A stretch of DNA of 47,281 nt from a bacterium (GTDB lineage Bacteria > Patescibacteriota > Patescibacteriia > UBA9934 > GWF2-40-263), in the NCBI GenBank assembly GCA_020057555.1, contig JAGVFR010000011.1:1-47281 (forward strand). Reading direction: 5' to 3'. Both the position numbers and the translations under genes were made by a program. The number at the start of each line of letters is the position of its first letter. Within the stretch, counting starts at the first letter, position 1. Positions 27,704 through 37,810 of the stretch are shown here, one piece after another. The notes under the pieces were generated by a model that was not told where the DNA came from, did not search any database, and worked only from the letters and a program-made list of their open reading frames with translations.

Positions 27704-28586
27704 CCGAAGTTGATTTCCAGTCGTACACATCCCAAGACCACATTGCTAACTTTTCAGCATCAGCAAACGATTGCGCGCGCGAAGAAGCGCCGAACAAAAC
27801 AATGAGCAATTCCCGTTCATCGTTTTTTTTTGGTTCAAGTGTCACAACCAAATTCCATCCTGATTCATTCAAATAACCAGTCTTGCCGCCTGTAACAAAC
27901 ACGTCATCATACTGTGGTTTATAGAGCATCCAATTCGTGCTTATCATTTTCTTTGTTATCCCTTTATTGGCAACTCGAATGAATCTCTGCGCAGTTGTTG
28001 TGTATCGTTGTATTTCTTTTTTTTGCAAAACATCTTGCGCGATCTGCGCCATCTCAAGTGGAGTTGACTGATTCCCAGGGTCAATACCTGATTGATCAAC
28101 AAATTTCGTCTGTGAAAGATTCAAACTTTTGGCATAGCTATTCATTTTTTGAACAAACTCTTCTTTTGAAAAACCAGTCGCGCGCGAAAGAGCATTCGCT
28201 GCATTGTTCGCGGAAGCAACAAGTGTTGCATAAAACAAATCATCAACTGAAAGAGTGTCGCCATCATTCACCCACAAACGCGCTCCTCCAACATTATCTG
28301 CATTTCGCATTGCGACTTTTGTATTTGTTGACACGCCCTGCTCAAGAACAAGAGAAGCTGTGACAAGTTTGGTAAGAGACGCAATCGGCCAAACACGATT
28401 TTCTTGTTTGATCGTGAGCAATTCCCCTGTAGCGCGATCCATTACAACATACGCCTTTGCTCCAATTTTTGATTCAATTTCACTATGGTCAATTCTTTCT
28501 GGAGCAACCGATGTGTTTGCAAAAACCGTCGTAGGAAAAACGACGGCTACAAATAAAAAAACAATTACGACAGATTTTAATTCCAT
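27672..28586 (-). CDS. D-alanyl-D-alanine carboxypeptidase (penicillin-binding, S11-like)
   Basis: SLTK, SANN and KTG motifs; signal peptide; start at internal ATG 28586. Confidence 0.9.
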   Translation of the reverse strand: MELKSVVIVFLFVAVVFPTTVFANTSVAPERIDHSEIESKIGAKAYVVMDRATGELLTIKQENRVWPIASLTKLVTASLVLEQGVSTNTKVAMRNADNVGGARLWVNDGDTLSVDDLFYATLVASANNAANALSRATGFSKEEFVQKMNSYAKSLNLSQTKFVDQSGIDPGNQSTPLEMAQIAQDVLQKKEIQRYTTTAQRFIRVANKGITKKMISTNWMLYKPQYDDVFVTGGKTGYLNESGWNLVVTLEPKKNDERELLIVLFGASSRAQSFADAEKLAMWSWDVYDWKSTSVTSQLSSLSQ

Positions 28587-30448
28587 CTCTTTATCAAATC
28601 TATATCCTGATAAAAATAGCTCAAAATTTCTTTCCAATTTTTTCCGTCTTCTTCAGCCATACACAACGCCTCTGTCGCGCTCATTCCAACTCCATGACCC
28701 CAAAGCTTTCGTCCTTTTCGAAGATCACACGGCGCTGGAACTGATTTGAGCCATGCGATTGTTCCACCCCAAACTTCATTCCAATCTCGCGTGCGCCCAT
28801 CTGAACGAGAAAAGTATGGTGTAATCGCTGTCGCGTTTTGATAGTTCACCGTGACTCCGCCTGTTTCCTCAACTGCCTCGCGAATTCGCGGATTGCGAGT
28901 TTCATACTCATATCCATTATAAACCTGATCGTCCGCGGTTGAATTCACATGAAAATATTCACTTGCGTGTTTTGTAGCGCGCTCCCAGTGATATACAGCG
29001 TAAGTTCGCGCAACTGTTACTAGCGCTTTTTTGTATTCCTGATGAGAAGTGTTAGATGTTTCAGCAAGACCGTAAAGATATTCGTCTATTGGAAGTTCGT
29101 TAATTAGCCATGTTCGTTCTTTGGCGCTGTTGTAACGAAGTTCCAAAACATCGCGAAACTGATTATCCGCATATCCGGCTTTGCGAGTTTTACGACGATC
29201 AAAATTTTGAACAGTACAAACCCCCTCTGAAGTCTTTGGAATAAAACGCAGGTAATCATTTGTTTGTTCAATTCCGGTACCACGATTAAAATAATATCTT
29301 TGATTTTTATAAAACGCCCGAACCATTTGACCAGAAGTCATCTCACCAAGTAAAGCAGTGTTACCGCCTCGCAATTCCCAATCTGTGTTACAACTTATCT
29401 CAACTGTCCAATCTGTTTCTTCATCAACAATAAGCACGCCAACTCGAATCGTTGGTTCTGAAATGATGTTCGTTGAAGCAACAGCGTCTGGATCAATAAC
29501 AACTGGCGCCTCAAGCGCCTCTGGCGAACCGGTCGTGACTTCAACAGGAATATCAATTGAAAAATCCGGAACAACTTTATCATCAACAGCAAACTGATAT
29601 TTCACAATGTGTGTTCCTTTTATTTGAGGAGCATTAAAAGTAAACTCGATAAGATCAAGCGCTCCTGGTTTTATTTCACCATCTGTTTTAACTGCTACTT
29701 TTGTATCAGAAACCCATGAAGCATTTTGTGTTTCTGATGATGCCATCGCGATATCAAGCGGACGAATCTCACGAGATTTCCAAACAACACTTCCAGTGTT
29801 TTTCACACCAATCTTGTATCGAATTTCTTCCCCAGCCTGCGCTGTGATCTGTTTTGATGAACGAACAAGTAACATTGCTGAAAGTCCAGCAGAAGAAACA
29901 GGCGAAGCTGTTCCATCTGTTGATGAAGAGACTTTTGACACAGAAGAAGCTGAAGCAGCTTTAGCAACTTTTATTGTCAAAGTAAACTCCCCGCCTGGAA
30001 TCCAAGCTTTGTTTTCAGCGGCAAGTTGAAATGTCTCCTTATATTCTCCTTCTGTTATTGGCGCTTTCAGTGACAACTCGATTGTCCCAACTTTCCCAAC
30101 AGCAACAGAACTTTCCTTCAAAAGAGCGGCTTGAGTATAGTCAATCCAGTTATCAGCTCGAAAAATGCTTGCGCGATACTTTGGACCTTGTGTGTAAGCC
30201 GAAACATACGCGCTTCCGGTGTTTTTCCATGTTGTTGTACCGATATTTTGAAATCCGATGCTGACTTTTTGTGTTGAACCAGGCTCAATTGTAAATCCTG
30301 ATTTTGGTGCATTTATCTGAATTGCCTCAAAACCCTTTTTTGGAGCCGCAAAAGCCGGTTGTGCAAGAAAAAAAAGAAAAATCACGGCAATTGCAATGCT
30401 TGTGAGCCTTAAAAACGCATTGGGAACTTTCAAAAGAATTCCTCCCAT
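28577..30448 (-). CDS. SpoIID/LytB-domain protein with two NBR1-like Ig domains
   Basis: GFQNIGTTTWKNTG and GVKNTGSVVWKSRE repeats; LPIDEYLYGLAETSN, ARTYAVYHWERA, HGVGMSATEALCMAEEDGKNWKEIL. Confidence 0.88.
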   Translation of the reverse strand: MGGILLKVPNAFLRLTSIAIAVIFLFFLAQPAFAAPKKGFEAIQINAPKSGFTIEPGSTQKVSIGFQNIGTTTWKNTGSAYVSAYTQGPKYRASIFRADNWIDYTQAALLKESSVAVGKVGTIELSLKAPITEGEYKETFQLAAENKAWIPGGEFTLTIKVAKAASASSVSKVSSSTDGTASPVSSAGLSAMLLVRSSKQITAQAGEEIRYKIGVKNTGSVVWKSREIRPLDIAMASSETQNASWVSDTKVAVKTDGEIKPGALDLIEFTFNAPQIKGTHIVKYQFAVDDKVVPDFSIDIPVEVTTGSPEALEAPVVIDPDAVASTNIISEPTIRVGVLIVDEETDWTVEISCNTDWELRGGNTALLGEMTSGQMVRAFYKNQRYYFNRGTGIEQTNDYLRFIPKTSEGVCTVQNFDRRKTRKAGYADNQFRDVLELRYNSAKERTWLINELPIDEYLYGLAETSNTSHQEYKKALVTVARTYAVYHWERATKHASEYFHVNSTADDQVYNGYEYETRNPRIREAVEETGGVTVNYQNATAITPYFSRSDGRTRDWNEVWGGTIAWLKSVPAPCDLRKGRKLWGHGVGMSATEALCMAEEDGKNWKEILSYFYQDIDLIKRWN

Positions 30449-30522
30449 ATTTCAAATACATTTTACCAAAAATTCCATCTTTCGTCAATCCACATTTTTT
30501 CGTGATAAACTAGTGTTTGCAT

Positions 30523-31950
30523 ATGTCTAAAGCAATTGTTGCACGAAATTTCTCAATTCAAGTGATAAGTAGAATTCTAGCAGTGTTTGTCGGCCTTTTT
30601 TCAATTGCCATTCTTACGCGATCACTTGGCACAAACGCGTTTGGAGAATACACAACCGCGATCACTTTCTTGCAGTTATTTGGTGTTATAGTTGATTTCG
30701 GTCTCACGCTTACACTTGTTGTAATGATTTCAGAAGAAGGCGCGGACGCTGAAAAAATCGTTGGAAACATTTTTGGTTTGCGTATTATCTCTGGAGCAAT
30801 TCTTTTTAGTATTGCGCCAATCGCCGTTCTTTCACTTCCATGGTCTGATGCAGTTAAGGAAGCTGTCTTGGTTGGATCAATCGCCTATGTTCTTATGGGA
30901 GGAGCCACTCTCCTGGTTGGAGTATTTCAACGATACCATGCGATGTGGCGCGCAGGACTTGCGGAAATCCTAAACCGTCTCGCGCTCCTTATTTTTGTCG
31001 CGCTATTTGCTTGGTTTGAACTCGGAGTTGTTTGGATGGTTGTGGCTTCTGTCATAGCAAACGCAATTTGGCTTTTCTCAATGCTACGACTTGCGCGACC
31101 GTTTCTTCATATTCGATTTTTACATGACTGGAAAATGTGGCAACACGTTTGGGGACGATCTTGGCCAATCGCTGTTTCAATTTTTTTCAACTTACTTTAT
31201 CTCAAGGGTGATATTTTATTTCTCGCTTATTTCCGCGATCAAACCGAGGTTGGTATTTATGGTGTGACATATCGAATTTTAGATATGCTCACTGCATTTC
31301 CTGTTATGTTCATGGGGATTCTTCTTCCAATTGTTGTAAACACTTGGTCAGCAGGGAATCACGATGAATTCCGTGCACATGTCTCGCGAACATTTGATTT
31401 TTTCATGATTACGGCAATACCGATCATTATTGGAACCCAACAAATTGCAAAACCTCTAATGCGATTGATCGCTGGTCCTGGATACGATGCGTCAGGCGAT
31501 ATTTTGAAACTTCTTATCTTCGCTGTTTTCGGTGTTTTCCTCGGAGCTTTGTTCGGCCATCTTGTTGTTGCGCTAAATAAACAAAAGCCAATGACATGGG
31601 GCTATGTTGGAGTGGCTATTGTAACCGTTGTTGGATATTTCCTTTTTATCCCAAAGTTTGGAATGTGGGGAGCCGCATGGATGACACTATTTTCTGAATG
31701 GTTAATAGCGCTCATCACATTTTCGGTTGTGTACAAAGTGACAAAAGTCAAACTACATTTTGTTGTTGCAAGTAAGGCAATTTTTGCTTCAGCAATCATG
31801 TATCTTTTCTTACGATTCGTACCGTCTCTTTCAGTGCTTGTTGATATATTGATCGCGGGAATTTTATATTTAGCAATCATGCTTCTAACAAAAGGAATAA
31901 AAATGGAAGATGTTCGCGCTCTGAAAAATGCTCGACAAAGTATTGAGTGA
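30523..31950 (+). CDS. Polysaccharide flippase (MATE/Wzx-like)
   Basis: Multi-TM; FSIAILTRSLGTNAFGEYTTAITFLQLFG. Confidence 0.88.
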   Translation: MSKAIVARNFSIQVISRILAVFVGLFSIAILTRSLGTNAFGEYTTAITFLQLFGVIVDFGLTLTLVVMISEEGADAEKIVGNIFGLRIISGAILFSIAPIAVLSLPWSDAVKEAVLVGSIAYVLMGGATLLVGVFQRYHAMWRAGLAEILNRLALLIFVALFAWFELGVVWMVVASVIANAIWLFSMLRLARPFLHIRFLHDWKMWQHVWGRSWPIAVSIFFNLLYLKGDILFLAYFRDQTEVGIYGVTYRILDMLTAFPVMFMGILLPIVVNTWSAGNHDEFRAHVSRTFDFFMITAIPIIIGTQQIAKPLMRLIAGPGYDASGDILKLLIFAVFGVFLGALFGHLVVALNKQKPMTWGYVGVAIVTVVGYFLFIPKFGMWGAAWMTLFSEWLIALITFSVVYKVTKVKLHFVVASKAIFASAIMYLFLRFVPSLSVLVDILIAGILYLAIMLLTKGIKMEDVRALKNARQSIE

Positions 31951-31951
31951 T

Positions 31952-33181
31952 ATGACTAATCTCCTCTCAACTGGCGTTCTTATTACACTCGCGCTTTTGC
32001 CGGCCTATTTATTGCGAGCTAGTATTTTTGGAATTCCAACGACTTTGCTTGAAATCATGTTGATTGTACTTATTATTCTTTGGCTTATTCAAAATCGAAA
32101 ACGTCTGAAAGAGTTATTTGCGATCAAACGATCATGGGCGATTTTTATTGCCCTTATTATTGTTGCCGTAACGATCAGCGCGATTATCGCGCCAGATACA
32201 TTGTCAGCGTTTGGAATTTGGAAAGCATATTTTATTGAACCGATTTTATTTTTCTATTTGCTTGTTGATCTTTTGAAAAAAAAACAAATAACAAGTGATC
32301 GCATTTTGATTGCACTATGTGTTGGAGGACTTCTTGTTGCAGTCACAGCAATTTTACAATGGATTTTGTGGGCAGGAATTCCAATTCCATGGGATGTTGA
32401 ACGCCGTATCACAGGATTGTTTGATTATCCAAACGCACTCGGACTATATCTTGGACCGCTTACTATCATCTCTCTGTGTGTCATCCTGAGGAAACATTTA
32501 TCCCCTGAGCTTGTCGAAGGGATAAATGTTGCCGAAGGATCTCGTATAAAAAAATTTTTCTTTTCTATCTGTATTTTCCTTTTCCTTCTCGCAATCATCC
32601 TCGCACAATCTGAAGCTGCGCTAGCGTCAATTATCGTCACAGTAATAATAATGGGTTTAGCACATCGTAAACTTCGCAAACCAACTATTGTTATTTCTTG
32701 TGTAGCACTTTTGTTTCTATTCTCTTTTCCAACAACGCGCGTTTTTATTACAAACAAAATTTCGCTTCAAGATTATTCAGGCCAAGTTCGGTTAAGCCAA
32801 TGGAAAGAAACTATGGAACTTTTGAAAGATCGCCCGATCGCAGGAGTTGGACTTTCACAGTATCCAAACGCGCTCAAGCCTTATCACAAAGATACGCAGT
32901 ATGAAATTTTCCAATACCCGCACAATATATTTTTGAACATCTGGGTCGAACTCGGCCTGCTTGGACTTCTAACTTTTAGTTATCTTATTTTTCTTGTCTT
33001 TCAAACCTCTTGGTCCTCTTGGTCTTCTTGGTCCTTTCTTTTCCTCTTCCCTCTCCTTCAAATCTTCATCCACGGCCTCGTTGACGTTCCGTATTTCAAA
33101 AACGATCTTGCTGTTTTGATGTGGACTTTATTAGCACTTTTTTATGTTGCCAAAATTTCTTCCAAATCTGAAAGACAATAA
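31952..33181 (+). CDS. O-antigen ligase / polymerase family membrane protein
   Basis: Multi-TM; RITGLFDYPNALGLYLGPL; PIAGVGLSQYPNAL..YPHNIFLNIWVELGLLG. Start at 31928 also possible. Confidence 0.85.
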   Translation: MTNLLSTGVLITLALLPAYLLRASIFGIPTTLLEIMLIVLIILWLIQNRKRLKELFAIKRSWAIFIALIIVAVTISAIIAPDTLSAFGIWKAYFIEPILFFYLLVDLLKKKQITSDRILIALCVGGLLVAVTAILQWILWAGIPIPWDVERRITGLFDYPNALGLYLGPLTIISLCVILRKHLSPELVEGINVAEGSRIKKFFFSICIFLFLLAIILAQSEAALASIIVTVIIMGLAHRKLRKPTIVISCVALLFLFSFPTTRVFITNKISLQDYSGQVRLSQWKETMELLKDRPIAGVGLSQYPNALKPYHKDTQYEIFQYPHNIFLNIWVELGLLGLLTFSYLIFLVFQTSWSSWSSWSFLFLFPLLQIFIHGLVDVPYFKNDLAVLMWTLLALFYVAKISSKSERQ

Positions 33182-33764
33182 ATCAAATCTTCGTCTTGGT
33201 TTGATTTTATTTGGAATTGTAATTGTAACGGCTGGTTTGCTTCGGTTTTCAGAATGGCTGTTTCCGGTTTCAGATCCAATTCTTTTACCAGAAGAAGAAT
33301 CAATGATCCGACTTACTGATCCAAATGACATTTCTAAATATGTTGATTGGTCAGGACAACTTCCAAAAAAAATGTTTGGAGGAGAACTTCAAGTGATTGG
33401 TATTTATCCGCAAGGTACTGCGGCCTTTTCGAAAAACACAGTTGCAATTGTTTTTATTAAAAATGGATACAGATTTGTTGAAGTGAACTATCAGCCAGAA
33501 AAAAAACTCGAAACAGAAAGGATTTTTTATGGATCACTTCCAACGCAAGAGATTACTCTTACAGATTCAATAAAAGGTTTGCTTGTGAATGTGCTTGAAA
33601 AAAGTTATTGCAAAAAACCAAGCGAAGACACGATCGGAATGTGCCAAATTACAAAAGTGTTGATGTTTGAAAACAACGACTCACTTGTTATGATTTCAGC
33701 TGATGGAAAACACGCGAGCGATGGTGAACTGATTGAGATGGCAAGATCAATAATAAATCCTTAG
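33144..33764 (+). CDS. Hypothetical membrane-anchored protein
   Basis: Overlaps O-antigen ligase 3' end; one N-terminal TM. Confidence 0.65.
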   Translation: MLPKFLPNLKDNKSNLRLGLILFGIVIVTAGLLRFSEWLFPVSDPILLPEEESMIRLTDPNDISKYVDWSGQLPKKMFGGELQVIGIYPQGTAAFSKNTVAIVFIKNGYRFVEVNYQPEKKLETERIFYGSLPTQEITLTDSIKGLLVNVLEKSYCKKPSEDTIGMCQITKVLMFENNDSLVMISADGKHASDGELIEMARSIINP

Positions 33765-35251
33765 TCTTTGTGATTGCTTCGGACAAATTTGAAAAGAGGT
33801 TCCGGATATATCATTAGATGTAAATTAAACTGACGCTTAAACTTGGAATAACCTTTATAGGATTTTGGATCGCCTTCTCTCCATACAATTCCAAAATTAA
33901 AAAAACGAATTCCTTTTGCAATTCCGCTCGCATACCAATGTTCAATAAGTCCAACACCAATAGATGACTTCCGCGCCTTGTCATGAATAAAAGAAACAGT
34001 GTGAAAAGATTGCGCGATATCCTGAAATTCAACAACAGCGAGCCCTGCCACTATTTCATTGGTCTGCATATCACGCACACCGAACAAACGAAGATTTTTT
34101 GATTGTTGCGTCCAATAATCTTTCAAAAATCGTACGAACATACTCCTCATCAACCAACCTAATTTTTTTGACGCGTGGTAGGCTTGCACGAACTCATCAA
34201 GTGTAACATCAACAATTTTGTATCGTTCATCACGCAACCACTTTTCCCGATGTCGTTGTGCGTGTGAGGACCATTGCTCAAAGTATCGATCTTTATTTTC
34301 TTCTGTGATGATTCCTATTCCATATTGATGATTCCTGGAAGAAGTAAAATTTCTATGCCATCCATTTTTTTGACAGATTGTAAGTGGTTGCCAATTTATA
34401 AGACGTGGATGTGGAAATGGATCAATCACTGGCTCAATATCAGATGTGTAATCTTCAATAAACAATGAGAACATTTTATAACGTGCTCCAAGACATCCTG
34501 GTAACCCAACAATTTCTTTTTTAGAATTCATGCTAAATTTCATTCCCAAATGAGTTTTAGATTGTTGCTTGTCAACGTATCCATGTGGCATTGGATCACC
34601 AACAAAACCTTCTCCAAAATGACGATAAATAGCCATCTCATTTGTAGAATATTCACAATCTTTAAAACGAGAAAAGAAGCGATCAAAAATAGGTGCGATC
34701 GTATTTTTTTGTAGAAAAAAATTCATTGCAAGATAACCATCTTTCTTTAAAAGGTTTGATAGCGACTGCACAAATTCATCTTTCGAAAACATCGGTGGAA
34801 CAATACGACCGAAAAATAAATCCACAATCACTAAATCAAATTTTTTATTCATCCGCGAAACGACTTCTCGCGCATCTCCAACAATAATCTGAAGACAAAT
34901 CTGATCCTTCGGTTTCAAACATATTGTTTTGGCAATCTCGATCATTACAGGATCATATTCAACTGCTGTTATAATCGAGGAATGAAAACGTTTCTTCACT
35001 TCCTGAATTGCTGAACCGCCACCAAGCCCAAGTAAAAGCACTTCTTTCACAGAATGCTCGCGAGGAATATCCTTCAACATCTTGCGGAAAAGACGATTGA
35101 TATATCGGCCAGACTGAAAACATCCGTCAACCATGACATCTGTTGAGCCAAAAAATCTTGAAACAAAAATAGTTCCATTTTTATCAGAATTAAACTTTTG
35201 ATTTAAAAAAATGGGTCTAACGAATTTTTTTATCAAATCAACATACGACAT
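33761..35251 (-). CDS. Spermidine-synthase-like methyltransferase fold fused to a GNAT/FemAB-like acyltransferase domain
   Basis: VLLLGLGGGSAIQEVKKRF..ITAVEYDPVMIEIAK..DAREVVSRMNKKFDLVIVDLFFG; C-term RLFGVRDMQTNEIVAGLAVVEF...FNFGIVWREGDPKSYKGYSKFKRQF. Confidence 0.75.
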   Translation of the reverse strand: MSYVDLIKKFVRPIFLNQKFNSDKNGTIFVSRFFGSTDVMVDGCFQSGRYINRLFRKMLKDIPREHSVKEVLLLGLGGGSAIQEVKKRFHSSIITAVEYDPVMIEIAKTICLKPKDQICLQIIVGDAREVVSRMNKKFDLVIVDLFFGRIVPPMFSKDEFVQSLSNLLKKDGYLAMNFFLQKNTIAPIFDRFFSRFKDCEYSTNEMAIYRHFGEGFVGDPMPHGYVDKQQSKTHLGMKFSMNSKKEIVGLPGCLGARYKMFSLFIEDYTSDIEPVIDPFPHPRLINWQPLTICQKNGWHRNFTSSRNHQYGIGIITEENKDRYFEQWSSHAQRHREKWLRDERYKIVDVTLDEFVQAYHASKKLGWLMRSMFVRFLKDYWTQQSKNLRLFGVRDMQTNEIVAGLAVVEFQDIAQSFHTVSFIHDKARKSSIGVGLIEHWYASGIAKGIRFFNFGIVWREGDPKSYKGYSKFKRQFNLHLMIYPEPLFKFVRSNHKD

Positions 35252-35332
35252 ATACGCGCAATGATACAATGTACACGGTCACAAGCAAAATTTTGACGAA
35301 GAGTCGTTGAAATGATACTTTCGACAAGATAT

Positions 35333-35421
35333 GGAGAGGTCACATAGTTGGTCTAGTGCGCCGGTTTCGAAAACCGGTAAGGCGAAAGCCTTCGAGGGTT
35401 CGAATCCCTCCCTCTCCGCCA
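35333..35421 (+). tRNA. tRNA-Ser (CGA)
   Basis: ggagaggtcacatagttggtctagtgcgccggtTTCGAAAaccggtaaggcgaaagcc...cctctccgcca. Confidence 0.93.
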
Positions 35422-35441
35422 ATTTTCAACGAACTAGCTGT

Positions 35442-36227
35442 ATGAATACATTTGGCCTGCATGAATTTAATTCATTGAACAAATCTTTGGCTGGAATTTT
35501 TGAAAGGCGTATCGCTGGCGTTTCTTGTTGGTTTAGAAAAGACGATTTTTCTGAACGAATGGAATTATTTTGTATTTCAGGAATAACTGACTTTGAAAAA
35601 TTGCGTGAAATTATCGAAAAAAGCAAACATGAATTTGGGGTGACAAAAGTATTGCGCGCAACAGAGCAAGAAATGCTTTTATTGAAACAAATAGAAGATT
35701 ATCGAGCTGTAAATATAGGGGAAGAAAATATTTACGCAACAAAAGATCTGCGAGAAATGAAAGGGGGGGACTATAGAACTTTGCGTCAGGATGCACGAAA
35801 ATTAGACGAATTGATCAGTATTAAAACTTATGAAAAAAACGACAAAGAACGAGCACTTGAATTTCTAAAAACAAATGTCACGGACCGTTTAAATCAAGAA
35901 GAACTCGTGTTAAATATAAAAGCATTGAATTTTATAGATCAAAAAAACATTCGCGGACTCATCTTTTTCTTTCAGGAAAAGGTAGTCGGTTTGGAAATCT
36001 ATGTTTTAGAAAAAAAAGAACAAATGATTTATAAAGTGTTTCTGAAAACAGAATATCATCCTCGTGGCTTGGCAGGGTACAGCTATCATGACCTAGCTCG
36101 AAGACATCCAACTTATACATATCTGAATTCTGGAAATTTTGGCAAACGGGAAGGTCTGAAATCTTTTAAACAAGGATTAAAACCGATATTTACCAATCAA
36201 ATTTATAAAATATTCCTTGTCGAATAG
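35442..36227 (+). CDS. GNAT/DUF2156-like acyltransferase (tentative)
   Basis: ORF begins after tRNA; YRTLRQDARKLDELIS...LIFFFQEKVVGLEIYVLEK...HPTYTYLNSGNFGKREGLKSFKQGLKP. Confidence 0.6.
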   Translation: MNTFGLHEFNSLNKSLAGIFERRIAGVSCWFRKDDFSERMELFCISGITDFEKLREIIEKSKHEFGVTKVLRATEQEMLLLKQIEDYRAVNIGEENIYATKDLREMKGGDYRTLRQDARKLDELISIKTYEKNDKERALEFLKTNVTDRLNQEELVLNIKALNFIDQKNIRGLIFFFQEKVVGLEIYVLEKKEQMIYKVFLKTEYHPRGLAGYSYHDLARRHPTYTYLNSGNFGKREGLKSFKQGLKPIFTNQIYKIFLVE

Positions 36228-36228
36228 T

Positions 36229-37809
36229 ATGAACAAACTAATCATTTTACTCGTCAGTAGTGCGGTTATCGGTATTGGTTTTGGAACTGGTGCTTATTTT
36301 ATTTACCAAAAACCTTTTTCCGATCAGTCTAAAACACAGTCGGATATTTCTTCAACATCAAAGACTACTTCAGCTTCAGATGTAACTACACCTTCAAACA
36401 AAACTTCTGTTTCAAACGCGACTATCCCTTCAGACATAAACTCACCACAAAAAGCTACTTCAGCGTCAGATACAACTCCGTCAGACACAACTCCAGTGGT
36501 TGTGTCCAAAAATGGACAAACTTCATTTGGAACAATGCTCGCCTTCAATATTAACGACGCCGCAACAAGCACCACCGGCATGATTGATTCACTCAAGAAA
36601 GGCTGGACGGAATTTAAAAAAGATAATTCAGCATACACAAATCTTAAAAAGAATTTAGAAAAACTTATTGAAGACCGCACAAAACTTGTTAAGACAACTG
36701 GTTTTTCCATTGATCGAGAAGTAGTTCCATATTTTGTATGGAATATTATAGAACCACAAAAAGGACAATTTAATTGGGAGCTGGCTGATATTTATGTAAA
36801 AGGAGCCAAGAATGCCAATGTTAAAATCTCCGCTGTTATTCAACCTTTTGCTAGTTGGGATCAAAAAAACACACAAGCAACTTCCGGGTGTAATGCTCTG
36901 GATTTTGCTTATTATGATTTTAAGGCTGGGCCACCAAATGACTGGACAGAATATGAAAATTTCCTGAAGGCAACTGTAAAAAGATACAAAGACACAGTTT
37001 CGGTTTGGGAAATTGGAAATGAATATGATGGCCAATGTGGTGGATATCAAAACAATCCGGAGGGTTATCTAAAACTCTTAAAAACATCTTACACCGCCAT
37101 CAAAGAAGCCGATCCTAAAGCCAAAATTCTAAACGCTGGCGCTTTGGAATTTAATGAAAGTAGCATTAGAAATTTTTGGACAAAGTTTTTCCAGCTTGGT
37201 GGAGGACAATACACTGACTATTTTAATTTTCATTACAACTCCGAACGCAGTGGGAGTCCTAAATTAAATACAGACACTTTTCTGGAAGTTTTAACATTCT
37301 TTAACAATCTAATGGAAAAAAACGGCGGAAAAAAATCTCTATATCTAACTGAATTTGGTATTTATTCAGGCACGCCATCTTTCAAATCGATTAGCCAACC
37401 TTACCAAAACCAGACAGACTTATCAGCACAGCTAGAACAACAAACACCATCTGGACAATCTTCTATTACACCGTCTAGCGACCCATGTGGCGATAATATC
37501 TGCGATGAATTTGAAAAGAAAAACCCCAACACATGCCCAGAGGATTGCTCTGAAAGTACATCTAGTGAAAGTACGAAACAACCTTCTGAACAACCAACTC
37601 AAGGAGGGAGTTCGAGCAACTTAACTGAAACCGAACAAGCGGAATTGTATTACAAGTATTCAATTCTTGCTTTTGCAAATGGAGTCAATACAATTTTTAT
37701 TGATCTGATCGGTTCTAATAATGACACGACGGGTTCTTCATCAGCATTTAATACAGACAATGAGTCGCGCCTTTTTCTTGCAACTCTTAAAACTATCATG
37801 AGTCAATGA
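36229..37809 (+). CDS. Membrane-anchored glycoside-hydrolase-like (clan GH-A) protein with inserted Cys motif
   Basis: VVPYFVWNIIEPQKGQFNWELADIYV; VSVWEIGNEYDGQ; LYLTEFGIYSG; insert CGDNICDEFEKKNPNTCPEDC. Confidence 0.78.
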   Translation: MNKLIILLVSSAVIGIGFGTGAYFIYQKPFSDQSKTQSDISSTSKTTSASDVTTPSNKTSVSNATIPSDINSPQKATSASDTTPSDTTPVVVSKNGQTSFGTMLAFNINDAATSTTGMIDSLKKGWTEFKKDNSAYTNLKKNLEKLIEDRTKLVKTTGFSIDREVVPYFVWNIIEPQKGQFNWELADIYVKGAKNANVKISAVIQPFASWDQKNTQATSGCNALDFAYYDFKAGPPNDWTEYENFLKATVKRYKDTVSVWEIGNEYDGQCGGYQNNPEGYLKLLKTSYTAIKEADPKAKILNAGALEFNESSIRNFWTKFFQLGGGQYTDYFNFHYNSERSGSPKLNTDTFLEVLTFFNNLMEKNGGKKSLYLTEFGIYSGTPSFKSISQPYQNQTDLSAQLEQQTPSGQSSITPSSDPCGDNICDEFEKKNPNTCPEDCSESTSSESTKQPSEQPTQGGSSSNLTETEQAELYYKYSILAFANGVNTIFIDLIGSNNDTTGSSSAFNTDNESRLFLATLKTIMSQ

Positions 37810-37810
37810 T

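Noticed and set aside
28523-28547. Hairpin accgtcgtaggaaaaacgacgg inside the DacA-like signal peptide region
   Set aside because: Vaguely REP-like, but a single copy and too short to separate from chance.
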